Shown: in pieces, positions 22,301 to 37,300 of the stretch
Position numbering within the stretch: position 1 is the first letter of the stretch
Layout: every line of letters begins with the position of its first letter
NCBI GenBank assembly: GCA_030549495.1
Contig: JAUIRK010000903.1
Location: forward strand, 620,001 to 684,000
Length of the DNA stretch: 64,000 bases
From: Nectonema munidae
Taxonomy: Eukaryota; Nematomorpha; Nectonematoida; Nectonematidae
Reading direction: 5' to 3'
Notes under the pieces: model-generated
Told to the model about the DNA's origin: nothing
Databases searched by the model: none
What the model saw: only the letters and a program-made list of their open reading frames with translations
Program-made: the position numbers and the translations under genes

Positions 22301-25300
22301 TAAACATTTTGAAGCCATAAGTAGTGAAATGAAGTTATAATCTACCGTGCACTACTGAAACCAATACTACATCAGTAGTTTGTGTTGTTTCCGCATTATT
22401 TCTTTTATTAGCCTCTAGGATTGTATGTTAATGCAGAATAAAAGGATAGTGAAATATTGAGTATTGTTTATACTAAAGATGTAGCGGATATCAAATTTGA
22501 CATTCTAGCGGATGCGGATGGCAGAATTAAAGCCGATGCGAATATCATAATTACTATAATAGTTTTATACTTTCTATAAATTTAGAGAGAAGATATAAAT
22601 GTGTATGTGTTATCATAAAGAATTATTATTTATCATAAAAATTTTGGAAAGTAAAAATTCAAAAAAAACTTTGCGGTAAATAGAAAAAGGAAAATGTTTT
22701 AAAATTGCGGATGCAGATGTTGAAACTTAAATGATCCACGGATGAGGATGTTATCAAGGTGTAAATTTTTTTACGAATATCCGATACATCTCTAGTATAT
22801 ACGAATATAGATAAGTAAAGAAAAATTTTTATTAATTTTCTACAATCTTTAAATCTTCAATTCAGTAGCATAGTTTAAAATTTTCAGGAGCCAAAAATTT
22901 AATTACAAAAATATTTAAATTCTAATTAGAGGATCTTTTGATTTGCTAAAAGAAACAATGTAAAGAACAGCAATTTTAGAAAAATCATATTCTATAAGGC
23001 CAACTTCTTTAGATCTTCAAAGAATTTACTTTCCATTTATAAGAAATATATTGCTATCTCAGGTTTCAAAAAGAAATGAAATACTACATCTACAATGTTA
23101 AACTTAGATTGGGATAAATAAATGAGTTAAATATGTGAACAAAATTGACCAATGGGTAAAAAGTGATAGAGGCGATAGCTTAGCGAACTCATGAACATAA
23201 AATGGATTACGTTCTTTCAAACGCATTTATGAAAGATATTATAATTGTTATGAAAATTGACCGTATGACATTCTGTCATATGACACTTCGATTCAAGGAC
23301 ATTTGGTCGTGAAATAGAAAAAATATTTTATTAACATATGTACCGTTTTTTGCTAATTAACTAAATAACTAACCAACCAAATAACCTTGGACGTCCACTG
23401 GGAACTTTACAAAGTCGTCGAAAAGAATAAAAAGAAATGAGATTCGGGATTATTGAGAAATTACAACTTTATTTAGTATAAAATAATAGAAATTATCATC
23501 ACAAAAATAAAGCCATGGATGATAACAAAGTTATACTGCTGATAAATCAGTAATAGTACGTTGGAAAATAATTTTAAAACTCATCTACAATTATATAAAA
23601 TTAATTATAAACGCTAAATAATCATGTTTTTTAATACAATTAAAATTATGTTAGAAAAAAATTAGAGATGTTTTCGAAAAATAACCATATTTAAAATCCA
23701 AGGCACGTGGAATGATCTGTTTGCTAACCCTAATGGACGCGCATGTAAATAAATAAACAAATAACTGACTAACTATCAGCAAACCAACAATGAACCTAGA
23801 TTTTTAGCAAACATACGCATCTGTTTATTAAACTCAATGTTTAGTTTTGAATTTACGTTATGTCTATTTTCTTTACATTCCATATCACGGCAAAATTAAC
23901 GTAAATATTCACAATTTTACAAACATAAAAATTTTAAAACGAAAAATTTGCTAGATCACGTCCTCGCAAAAAGTGTGCTTGGCGTAATCTGTGTCATTAG
24001 GTAGAGCATTTTCTAAGAAGGAAGGAACATGCCGATTCCATCTTCATTGACTGAAAAATTAAATAGAAAAGTGGCCTACCAGAGTAATTTTTATTTGAGC
24101 CTAGGGCCGGTGAGAAACTATTTCGCTCTGACTTCTAGGACTTCTAGTACAGCGACTCTTTGGGGCGGGAAATATAAAAAAAGTATATACATAAAATACA
24201 CCTGAATTGCTAGAAATCAGAAAAAGCTTTCAAAATTTTCTATCAATTCTAATGGAAATGAATTTTTACGGTGTCTGATGTAAGTCCAAAATCTGTCATT
24301 AAGATAAAAATGGTGTTTAAAATTTTTCTAATGATAAAAAAATCAACTACAGCTAGGCACTGAACATAGCAGAAGGGGGGCATCACTAAAACTATGTGAG
24401 AGCACTGTTCCGACCACAAATACTTAATAATTTCAACGTCAATACCTCGCTTCCGACTAAATAAGTGTGACTCCATATGCTTATAAAAATTAAACAATTT
24501 TTTTATTTAAAATACTTAAAAAGCGACTTCTACTGGGATTCCTAAATTTTATTAGATACCGACTCTGACTGCAACTCCGATCCTTAATCTCCAACTCCGC
24601 CCACCCTGACTCCCTAGCCCACCATGAGACTGGAAGAGTAATTCCTTTGTAACGAAGTAAATAACAGCGAAAGAATTTTTGTTACACTTTCTCAGAATAA
24701 GCGATAAAAAGTGTAAATTCAGCCAACGTACATGAAAGTAGCCGTTAGGTACTGCTGGTTTCAAGTGTAGGTTTCTACATATGATTTATAGTTTTTTGGT
24801 CCAGCCAAACTTCTTACGGGGGAAGGCCATCTGTATGAGGGACGTCAAAGTAGAGGCTGTTGAAAATTCTGCTTTTACAAGCAGAGTACTTGGAAATAAA
24901 ATGATGTTTCTTCAGGCAGGTTATATATCAGAGGATTTGCTGGTCTATCTCATTAATAATGACTCCTCCAGCTGTTGTGAAGATACATTAAAAACGCCGC
25001 CAGAATAAGCGCATCAAGAATTCAAACAAAATATTTTAATATTTTGTTTTAGAAAATTAAATTTAAATAAGAATCACGTGGCCTACGTAAATTTTGTGGT
25101 CCAGGTGAATCACAATGAGGTATGTTTACTATTAAAAATAGTAACAATTTGAAGTTTTTAAAACATGATAAATAACTTAAAATAACAGTAATTATTTTAC
25201 TAATTTTTGTTGTTTTCATGATTCTAGTAAAAATAAATGGATAAGTTTTCCAATCTTACTTGTTTACTATGATGAATAATAAATTTAGATTCTGCAATGT

Positions 25301-28300
25301 AGGTAGAAGTTACAAAAATTAAAAGAATGCTACCCCTCTCTATGTCTTTGCAGAAAGACTGTGAATGATGAAAAGACTCTTTAACCTACATTTTACTTTA
25401 CGTGTTGTGACGAATTTTGAAAAGAACATTAGGGCAAATGAAACAGTATGCGAAGCATCCATAGCTTTCTATGAAAGGAAAAGTGGATACCATTTTAACT
25501 CGTCTAGGATGACGGCAATGTGATCTTCGATTCGGTTTAGGCGCAGTTGGGTAAACTTAGCGATCACACCAGGGCTATTTCTGGCGGCGTAGCTGCGCCA
25601 CGCGGACTGAATGAGGGTGGCACTCTCTTCTCTTCTCCCATTGCCTCCTTCACCTTTCTTAGACGTCTCTTCTTTTGGGATGTCGTACGGCTTTTTCTCG
25701 TCTTTGAAAACATCATCCTCATTTCCAGATGTCAGGTACTGCTCTTCACACTCATCAACATCATCATCAGCAGTAGCATCTTCGGTGCCGGCTCCACTAG
25801 CGTCGTCATCACCAAGATCGATGCAGCAACTATTGAAACTTTTGTCTGAATAAAAAATTCAAATCAATAGTGTTGGTATTTTGGATATATCACTGTTACT
25901 TAACCACTACAGTGAAGAGTATATTGTAGAGGCTGAACTAGTAAGGGTCTGGCTCCTTTATTCAGCACAGCGGCATAGCGGGTTCGAGCAGGTGTAATTG
26001 CAAAAAGCTTGTCAAAAGTGAATTGTCGTTATCTTTAGAATATTAACGATTAAAACCAAGGTTTTAGGGCCGGCGTAACAAAAGAATTTGCATAGGTGGA
26101 GCCGAAAACATTGCTATTATGTCTGAATCTGGTCACTATTTCGATACCTACATGCAGGGCAGGGTGTTATGTTTACAAATATTATGAATCTCAAAATAGT
26201 GTGATGACATGTACCATGTTTTAAGGTCGTATTGAATGTTAATTATAGATAGGTATTGAAAAATTTCCTGAATTTTAGACATTTCTACTTTATGTTGCAA
26301 GCAAAAAGTTTGATTTATTTTCTTCATCTGTTGGTTTGTATTTGTTTTATCGTCTTTATTGCATTGTCTTCAAAAAGGTTTTCAAATGATTGTCTATAAC
26401 ATTTTTATCTAAGACAAAACAATACGATTCATAAACTGAAGTTAGCCTAAATTTTTTTCAAAAGTTGTTTCCTTTAAAAAATTTCCCCTAAAAACTTTCT
26501 ACTTATAAACTGAGTTTTGCTCCTTTTAAAGCGGGTCAAAATTATGACAATAATGCAAAAGATGTTTTGCAACGTAAGACATTTTCACCTTGAGGAGAAT
26601 GAGTATAAAGGGTGGAGTAGTCCTTTGAATTGGGCGTATCCTGAATTGCAGTGTGGTAAAAGAATGAGTGAGTCTCCTCATCTTCCTTATCGTCATTATC
26701 TTCATTGTGACTGTTGCGTTGGGTGATGCTTGCTTTCATTGTTGCAGCAGCAGAAGTGTAGTCCTCATTCGAGGAAGCAGAATCACTATTCCCCATCCAC
26801 TCTTTCTCCCCAACTCTGTCTAAATGAGGAAAATAATGGTTTAAAAGAAATATTATGAAACTAATGAGGTTTAAGTCTCAGGGCACACACGATCCCAAGG
26901 GCTCTCTCTCTCTGAAACAACTTTTTTTATAGAAAATATATTTTTTTAAATTGATAGAGTTTTTAAGTGCTTGTTTTACATTTGAGGTACTCGGCTTTAT
27001 AAAATGTTTAAATGACGTTTTCTTATGCTCTTTAAATATTTTTCAAATTGATAATGTTTAAAATTTCTGAACTTTCTGAATTTTCTGAACCATTGGTCGC
27101 AAAAGACCCTTTCCATTTTGTTGGCTCCTTCAAATTTAGTCAAAGCAGACAAAAACGTACTTATTTAAATTTATTGCATTTAACTTATTCCCTAACGGAA
27201 AATGTGAAAAAGTTTAACTTTCTGAAAATATACATCTTTCAAAATGACATTATAATCATTGGAAACAAAATCGCTAAAAAAAATAATCCCATTTCTTTAA
27301 CACCCTAATACTCAGAATAATATTACTTTTATAGATCAGGATGTAGAATTTTGATTTGATCGAATAATATTCCATCAGCGTAGCCTAAATCCTTACACCT
27401 ATACGCATAAGAGTAAGCTGATAAGAGAATTGCGTTGTTTTTGTCTCCGTGTTGGCTTGTCAGAAAACTAATAGAGTTAAATTCGGGTTGTTCTAATAAT
27501 TACCATTGTCATTGGAACTCGGGATGAGGGAATCCGTATTGGAAGAGAAGCAGATTGGTAAATGCCTTTGAACAACTGGGTTCGAAGAATTTTTGTTGTG
27601 AACATCAGGAAGGACAACTTTGGAGGAAATGGAGTCAAGAGAGGTAGGGCTGACTTCAGGAGGAGCTTTGTTGGGAGGATAAAGTAATTTGTGGGAGGAA
27701 ATTGGCTTATTCACAACACTCCCACACACTCTTTCTTGTGGTGGCGGCTGTTGTTGTTGTCTTTTTGCTACAGAATTTGATGAGGAAGATGGCGAAGACT
27801 TTTTATTCGATGAAGAAGTTGACTGTGTGGAGGCAGTGGGAGTTGGCGCCTTCATCCTGGCGAGTACACTAGGTGTGGTACTGACAGCGGCCTTTTTGAT
27901 CGAGCTATTTGCACCACCGGCTATTGAGCTTTCTTTAGAAGTTGGATGCGATTTGCTTGCAGCTAGAATGCCAAATAAATGAATAAAGAGATAAACTATA
28001 CATTTCATAAAGTTTGCATATAAAAGCTACGTACATAATTGAGTTGAAAAAATATATCGTGTAATTATATCTATTTTGTTTATGACTAAACTTTTCTGAT
28101 CGTTTACGACGACGTGAGAGTTTGAATCTTAATTAATTATAAATAAGTTACAAGTTAAAAGCTTTGGCTATTATCATGTATGCAAACATCTTTAACATAA
28201 CCTTGAAAAATACCAATAAGTTTACAAACTATAAATAAGGTACATCTCATGTTTAAATTTTTTGATATTTTAGGAAACAATAAAAAGCGATCTAACTTAG

Positions 28301-31300
28301 CAAAGATTTATATACAAACTACAATTTCATTTTAAAATCGTTATGTGCAATATGATGATATTGCATATACCATCATTATTTATTTGTTATTTAATTGAAT
28401 ATTATTTCGACTAAGATTTTAAAGGTACTTAGATTAAAGAATTAATTCATACTCTTTAGTGACCAACGTTGCAAAAATGCAACATAAAAATGTTTATCTG
28501 ACGTTGTGTTTTTGCAACTCATAAAAAACTGTGAAAAATTCAATAAAAGAATAAACATTTCTTATTACACAAAACCTTGTAATGTAAAGGAACAAAGCTC
28601 AGTTTATGAGTAGAAAGTTTTTGAAAAAAAATTTAGACCAAATACTTTTGAAAAAATAATTAGGTTTCATAACAAAATCTAAGTCCAGTTTACTCGTATA
28701 AAACATGACTTTGTAAAATTTTTTATGTAAATGTACAATTATAATTGATATCAATTATTTACCAATAAGAACACCAAACAAATATTTTTAGTTTTATCAT
28801 ATCCTTAAAAATTTTTTGGGTGCGGCCCTGCAAATAGACAACAAACACGTAAATTATGATAAAGACAGTGACAGAGACACGCATATTTTTCATTTTCAAT
28901 AAACTATCGGTTCAATCCGTACGGTTCATTAATCCGCACAAATGAGCTGGGAACCAACAAAATTATTGATTTTAGAAAACTCATTGTAATGAGATTAAAA
29001 TTTGCTGAAAAGATTAGAAGGGCCTTTTGCTAAACCTGAGCAACCCCCAGTGCACCGACACTCACCGGTTAGGAACGCCTGTTATAGATTGAAAGCTAAC
29101 TAGTGAGTCAGTAATTTATAACTGATGTTTCTAAAGAAATTTCAATGTGAAGTTAGATATTCATAACATTTGAAAGAGAAAAGCTGATGTTGCGCAATTA
29201 CAAATGTCTGGAGTTGCCACGCAAAATTACAAATAGGTGGAGTCGGAGTCGAAAAATTAGAAAAAAGTGGAGTCGGAGTTTTTCCGACTTCACAACCCTG
29301 GTCCTATAACCCAAACTTAGATTTCATCATATTGCCAAAGCTCACTTGAAACAACTCCTCCGACTTTGGATGGCATGATGCTGGCAGTTGCAGATGGGAC
29401 TGATGTAGCCTTCCTAGATGAGTGAAGTGCTGATGCGTGGTATGCATTTTTCTTTTGGGAAGCTGAATGATTTGCATGTGATGAAGATTGGGATCCAATA
29501 GATGGTGCTAGCTTAGAAGGAGGAACTCGAGTTGAGAAACTTCGCACAAATGGAGATCGTGGAAGAAAGCCTGGAATAAAAGGGAAATATTTGTAGAGAG
29601 AAAGACAAGTCTGACTTTTTATTGCAAATCTTTCAAAATAGTTTTAGGATCAACAGTTTTAACAATTCCTTTTTCTATAGGCAACATTTACAATACATAA
29701 AAGCCTTTAAATAATAACACCCGGGCTGTGGGCGTAAGTTTGTTTTCTTTTTCTATTCTAAACTTCTATACACAAGTTATCTGATGAATAACTTATCTAC
29801 TAAGAGTTACATTGCCAAACGTGTTATGACATGACATACTTTTTTCACATTTAAAGTTATCAGTATGAGATACTTGTGGATTTTAAGAGGATTGCATTAG
29901 ATGAATTGAATAATGATCGAAAATAAAAATCGTGGGCTGATAACGGCAATCCTTCAAAGATTTTTTATGAGAAACTTGTGTATAGTAGGCCATGAGATCT
30001 CTACACGGGTCTAGGTCAGGAATAAGAAGAGAGTATACTTTGAGGGGAGGAAACGATAACACTGTCATCTTGTGCACTGGGTGTGATAGAAGTGGGGAAT
30101 TCATCTTTTTCATTTTGGGAAGAGGAAGAGCAGTGAAAAGAGTTGAACATTTTATCCTTGCAGTTAGTTTTGAAGAAGGTGGGCGATTTGTTCGTTGCTT
30201 AAAGAAAGAGCAAATGAAGGAAAGGTTGAATCAAAAAAGAAGTGAATTATTTATAGAGAAGATATTAAATGCTGATACTAAAAATAGTTCACCAGATCAA
30301 AGAAAATACTAAATAGCATATTTTTTTTTATAAATTCTTTTTATCCGTCATGGTCAAAAGTTGCGGCTTGCACAAAGACGCTTTGTAATGGTACAAAGGA
30401 TAAAGACAAAAGTTAGCTAAAACTTTCAACAAAAAGGTATTTAATGAATTTTTTCTTCAAAGATTATTTTATTTTTAACATAATTAATTTAAAAACATAA
30501 ATTCTTAAAGCCAATCAAAATAAATGGAAAAAATAAAACGTAGGCAGATTCGTTATCGGGTATGCAAAAAAGAAGATGCAATTTTGATACCGATTTTATG
30601 CGTTTGGTGAAAAGATCTAATAATACAAGCCAATTCATAAATTTCTTAAATTTTATTACAAACAAAAGGATGGATTTAGGTTGAAAAAATTATGACCATT
30701 TGATCATGGTTCTTGAAAATATTAGGTTTATACAATTTTTAATTTATAATCTATTTTCATTACAAGTTCATATATTTTAATAATTTTGGAAATAACATGT
30801 TTCGGAATTTTGCACTCATCCATCATGTTGACATAGGGAAGAGGTCTGCGCACTCCAATCCTCTAGTCTCCTTTCTAAAAAATTGATCCCTGCAGGACTC
30901 TGATATGTTACCGTAAATACTAAATAACTGTAAAATTCAGTAAATGCTGATATTTACTTGAGAAATCAATAAAATCAATAGTGATTTTAGAATATCATTA
31001 ATACTTATCAAACCCCTGCGTTTTGACATTTTTTTCTGCCTTCATTCCTTTTTTAACTAAATTTAAATAATCCGATTATGCTGAATTCATATGATTTTGA
31101 TCAACCAGCTCAGATTTTCAACTACACCAATGGTCGCCTAAACGAATATTATTTTTAAAAAAATCTGATTTTGATATAATTGGTGATAATTAAACTTTTA
31201 AAATAAGGTTTATAATATTGATTAAATATAACTTTGTTTTATTCAACATAAAAATAGGTAAAAAATAAGAATTGATTTGTTTCTTCTGTATTCTTTACTA

Positions 31301-34300
31301 CGCATGACTTAGACACCAACAGTAATCTGATAACATGATTATTGTTTATGTGCTCCTGATATCGATTCATTATGTGAATGGCGTAAGGAAATCTTTAAAC
31401 GTGTTCTTCAATCTCCACAGCTATTATGGAAATAAAACTCGATTTTTATAAGTGCTCTTAGAATCTTTGTATTAGTTTTTGAACAATGAACACATTCAAG
31501 ACTTTTTTTTAACCCTGGCACGTATTTCTTCCTTTTTATTCACTACTTTGTCAAACTGATCATTTTCCATAAGCTTTCGAATGCGAGGGCTATCAATAAA
31601 ATCATGCATTCAGTTTTGTCTCACTAACTTGTGGAAATATCTCTTATAAACAAAAATGCTTGACTTTCTTTATTTATACCTTTAACAAACTTCTTCAACC
31701 CAAGCTTTATGTGAAGAGGTGGCAGTAAAATTTAAAGAGGGTCACCAAGTGGACTAGCAATTACGTTGTATAAACCAGGTTGAAATGTTCCTCTAGGTGG
31801 TCATTCACTATCCTTGTAATACTTGTAATCGGATCGACAATCCCATAGACAGAGAAAGAATGGGTAGATTTATATACATTTTAGTTCATTGATCTGAATG
31901 TGAAGGCACAGATGCAATTGTACTCCCAATGTTTAAAACAACACTTTTAAAGCTTTCAACCAGGGCAACGAAGTCTCAATTCAGCTGAACTATAAACCAA
32001 GCTCAAATGTTCAATTAATCCTTTAATATCAATGCAATATAGCAAAGAAGATTCTTCACAAAAGGAAAAAAAATTAGCAAAATTTTTCATCTCTTTTGCG
32101 ATACCAGAAATATGTAGTAAAGCAGATTCTTATGATAACTCTAAATCCCTTGTTAAGTCATTAAATTATTCCTGACTTAAAGGTATTGGTTGATATTTGT
32201 CTGAAATTAGAAATTGATAGCAGCCTTCAGAAGTGCCAATAGTTTATCACTGTCTTCAGAAATATTTATGACATTGGGACAATTGGAATTGGAATTTCTA
32301 CACCATGAAGAACAAGCGTTCTAGCAGACAGGATATTGGAATACACATCATGATGCTTGTCTATTTTATTTATGAATGTAAATTTTACAAGATATATATA
32401 TTTATAGTTCATTTTAAATTCTTTACCTTGTACATCGGTAAGGCCGAAATAACCGCATATAATATAACCACTCCCTTCTCTCCATACCAGGCAAAGATTT
32501 AATTTTGCGTTCACCCCAGCGTCTTAAATTTTCTACACATGTTTTACATCATTTTTGAGGAGTAAAACCTTTATCTTGGTTGGTAACATACTAAAATATT
32601 GCTATTATTTAGCGCTTTCTAGCATTCATGCAAGCATACATAATGTTGGTCATTTTAACTAGGGACTGAAAACATGGCTGCCACAATATATTAAATGATT
32701 TTAAATTGAGTAGAATGTGAAGTTATCTTAAAGCCCGACAGAAAAACCCTATTAAAATTCGAAACAAATTTGCCTAACACCTTTTTTTCTGATAAATTTG
32801 CAAATGTTGGCATGTATGCAATTATAAAATATAGAAGTATGTCTCTCAATTTTAGATGGAATCTTAATGATTGGTGTAAAAAAAGATTACTTTGCAAGTA
32901 AAGCATAATATAAATAAAGATAGGATAGGAATGAATGAATGAATGAAAAGAAATGTACTGTATCATCGGATGAAATCAATATTATTTAATCATAGCAAAA
33001 ATAAAGTAAAGGAAGAGAGAGAGAGAGAGAGACGAAAGGCAAACAAAGATAGAGATAAAAAATTACATCACTATCATCATTCCTGCCTTTTTAGTCTAAC
33101 TAAAGAGTTTCACTCACACACAAATTGTCCATGTTTTTGGCACAAATTTTTAATTAGCATTTTACGTGTTTCTGGTGCGCGCGCATTGATGAAAGTGTGC
33201 GTAATAAAAAATGATGTATCCCGAAGAGATTGAAATGACTTATAGATTATTTTACGAATACAAAGGAATCAAAAACTTAAACGTGAGGAAAAGATCATTT
33301 GAATTTTAAGTCACACACTATTCGGTTACAGAGTAGGAGCAATTATTATTGGCATTAGTTTACAGAAATAAAAATTCATTTGAAGATGCAATCGCATTAA
33401 ATGACCCGTTGGCCCTCTCTCCTGACTCCCAATTTCTAGGAGTTTTTGGAGCAGAGTACTTTTTTCACCCTCTTTGACATTGACAAATAGTCGTTTTGAT
33501 TTAAGAAATGTAATCCCTGTAAGATAGGTTTCTAGTTTTAAACCTAATCCTTTACCACGCAAACCTTCACAGTCTTAGAGAGCTGACAAAAATATTACAT
33601 TTTTCATAATTAGTAACAATAAACATCGCTTCTTACGAGTTTACTTTATTTATAGAAGCGCCGCTAATTATCATTTTAAAAGATCATAACCTAAAAAAAT
33701 TAAAAAATTTCTTTGAACCTATAGTGATCATAAGACCAAAATTTTTTATAAAGGTCATTTATAAAATTCTTTTCATCTGTATCAAACTTCAGAGCATAAA
33801 ACGCAGGAACAAAACTGAATTGCTACAACTATTTACCCATTCTAGTTAGATCGAAAGTAAGCATAGTGAGTGCATAGGTGACAAAATAAATTCTACCATT
33901 TATTGACATATCAGGGTCACACATAGAAGGAGTAAAGCGTTGACCGACCTTCTGATCTTCTTTTTTATAATTTTTTGCCTTTTTGCAACACAACTAACTT
34001 TTTGTATAAAATTTTTATTCTTTGCCTAACTCTGATAAAGTCATAGCGAGCACCCATTATGATGCTGATAATGCCTGAAAGTTTTTTAAGCTGACAACAA
34101 AAGTTGAAACAGTCCTATAAATATTAAGTTAGAGATTTATTCTTAGATATTTGAAAGTCATGGAACTCAAAGAAATAATAATACAGTAGACCCTCGTTAA
34201 GTCGGACTACATGGGGGAGAAGGGTTTCCGACCATGCCGATTGTCCGACATAACAGAGGTTCTACTATATATATATGGTAGATATTTCAAATTGGACGAA

Positions 34301-37300
34301 TTTATAGCCACAATAAGCTTTGGAATAACGTCAAAATTTAGAATGACCGCGAACTACCTATGGAGTAAAAAAAATAAAATGGCTGCTTGTAAGCGAAAGC
34401 GAAATTAAAAGTCAATGAAAATGACCGCTTGTAAGCCTATGAGGGCAAATATTTGTATTCTCGGTCATGGTCCGACTTATCCGATATCCGAATTATCAGG
34501 GTCGGAGTTAACGAGGGTCTACTGTATTTCATTCTTATCATGTTAATGTCTGTATACTAATCTATAATGTTTCGACACTAAGTACAAGATATTTTTAAAA
34601 AAGCAAGGAAATTTATCTCATAATTAAGTTCTTGATTTGCCTTATCAAAGCCTCTTTTTTTTTAAATATAAAATAAGTGATTGAGAATTCTTTTTGAGAT
34701 TATCATTGTTAAAATGAAGCTTGCAATGCATGTGCGTAAGAAAATGTCTTATAGCTTTATAAGAATACACGGAAGTATTTAATTGCTGAGGATATACATC
34801 AAGGTTTCCCAACGGGGTCCACATGGACCCCTAAGGGTCCATTGGGAATTTAAGGTGGTACACGGACAAAAATATGAATATTGGGGGTCCTTAACACAGT
34901 AAGGGGTCGGTGAAATCTTTGCCAAAAATAAATAATATGTAAACAAATAAGAAATGAGTTATCAGTATCCACTGCTTTTAGCACTTAATTGACAAGCTAT
35001 TTATGCAATATATTCTAAAATGTTTATACTAAAAAGTGTATAATAGTAAAATAAAAATCGGATATAAGCATATTTTATATGGTTTGGACATCTAATGACC
35101 AAATTTCTCATTTTTATCTAATCACCATGTAGGTATCGAAAACAATTTTCTAAAATGTTAAATTACTACTCACTGAGCTACGGATACCACAATATATTTA
35201 TATTTATTCTAATAAGAGTTACAAGTTAATTGTACAATACAATTATTAGCGAATAGTATCTATGATTCCATGTTTAGTTTGAATGAAGTTGATTGCAGTA
35301 ATCTCTAGCTACTTGGCGCTTTGATTATATCGAGGCCTGGATGTATATCGGATTTTATTTGAAAGTCATTATCATATATTTTTTGTTTATCTTATTCAAG
35401 AAAGCCTTTAGATGTTAAATTATGAATATAATGTATATTCGTTTTTTTAATTTACAATTAAAATTCAAATGTTTTCCCTATTTGAATATACATATTTATA
35501 CATTTCTCTTATAGATCACGGGGGTCCACCCAAGCCCTAGTGTTCGCGGGGCCCTATGCAAAATGGATTGCACGGGGCCCAGTGTGGGTAGGAAAAAAGA
35601 TTAAAAGTGAGAAATAAGATTTTGAAAAAAAGAAAAGGGATTTATTTTATTACTTTTTCATTAACACAAAATGACGATCAAAGTAACTTTACTTTGCGAA
35701 CCTTGCATTTAGCGAAATCATACAATATATCATCAAATGAAAAATGAGAAGCGCGGGGCCCACTGCGGCCGCATAGGTTGCAGTGGCCTAAGGCCGGCCC
35801 TGGGTCCACCGTTACTAAGGTTAACGCTCAAAGGGTCCTCAAGCAAAAAAAGGTTGGGAACCTTTCTGTAGTATAAAATTTAATAAAAGCTTTAAAATAT
35901 TATTTTATGTTTATGTCAATAGACCCATTTGATACTTTATGATGTATAAAAATTTGTAGGACTCCTTCCTATGGTTAAACGAGACAATTTTTAATTTATA
36001 CTTCTTAAAAATTTAGGGAGGAGATGTCAGTGTATATGTGCTGTCAATGTTATCATAAAGAAACACATATATATCCTAAAAATTTAAAAATTCCAAAAAA
36101 AACTTTGCGGTATATAGAAAAAAAGAAAATGTTTAAAAATTACGGATGCGAATGTAGATGATCCGCGGATGAGGATGTTAAGAGGATGTAAATTTTTTGC
36201 GCATGATCCGATCTGCCTTTAATTGATATATATGGAACATATATAAATGAAGAACATGAGAGTGGTACGAACCTTGTAAATATATCAATGGAAAAAAGTG
36301 AACATCCTAATCAAGAAGAACTGAACGAATTAGTTAGAGACCTAAACGTCTCAAAAGGGTCATCTGAATTCTTACCTTTAGACTCATGGAAAAAAATGAT
36401 ACAGAAAGAAACAAATGTAACTTTTTATTGTAATAAAAGAAAAATCTTAAAATTTTTATAGTTGGAAAGATTCGTTTACTGTGGTGCAGAGCGAGATTGA
36501 TAGATGTAATGGGTGCTGCAAGTAAGTTCAAAATGAATAGAAAATTTTTAAAGATAGGTAGATAAAAAGTCTAAAGGTGTATTACTTCATAATGTAAATG
36601 TGTTTCATACGAGTCCTATCAGCATTATGTAGGTTTAAAAGAAAAGTAGCTGCACACAAAAATTAATGGTGAATTTACTTAAATTTGATGACCGCAAATA
36701 GACAATATTTTTGTATATTAAAATGCTCTACTTTTTACTTGTTGCACATAAAAGTTGTACAAAATATCAAGGTTTCTTGTGTTTATGGCACAGATGAATA
36801 AAGAAAAAACATTGCTAACAGAAACAGTAGCAATGAAAAGCTTTGACTCATGGAGAAAACAATTATACTTGTGAGAGAAAATAATTTTCACCTCTTCACA
36901 TCAAGATAGAGCTGATGAATGTTAAAGCCGTTAATGGATAGGGTAATTGTTTTAGATTTGTATTTACAAGAGTTTCTAGCCCACGTTATGATAAAATAAA
37001 AACTAATGTCTTTGACGAAACACAAATTAAGTTAAGAAAGTATTAAACCTTTAGCAACTCAATGAATATACATCATTTTAACGGCTTTTAAGTCATAGCA
37101 TGCGGTGGAAAGCCAATTTCTTTTTAATTCACTATAGAAAATAAATAAGCTTTATGTTGTCCAATAGACTCTGTTATACCCATACATCATCTTTAATACC
37201 TACTCTAAATCAATGGTTCCTCAACCTTTTTATGGTGGCGACCCCATTTTTTCCTCAATCTAATTTGCCGACCCTGTTAAGAGTATCTTTTATTTTATAA

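Noticed and set aside
24781-25008. 75-residue plus-strand frame in a CEP97 intron
   Set aside because: No recognisable motif, no splice context, no conservation that I can point to.
25547-25853. Two plus-strand open frames of 80-100 residues
   Set aside because: Antisense to the CEP97 IQ-motif exon; no independent resemblance.
27689-27982. 97-residue plus-strand open frame
   Set aside because: It is the antisense shadow of CEP97 exon h, whose low-complexity coding sequence is open on both strands.
29304-29498. 64-residue minus-strand frame rich in His and Gln
   Set aside because: Alternative frame of CEP97 exon g without matching splice phases.
29883-30113. 76-residue minus-strand frame beginning MKKMNSPL
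   Set aside because: Out of phase with the splice-supported CEP97 exon f that overlaps it; read-through into intron.
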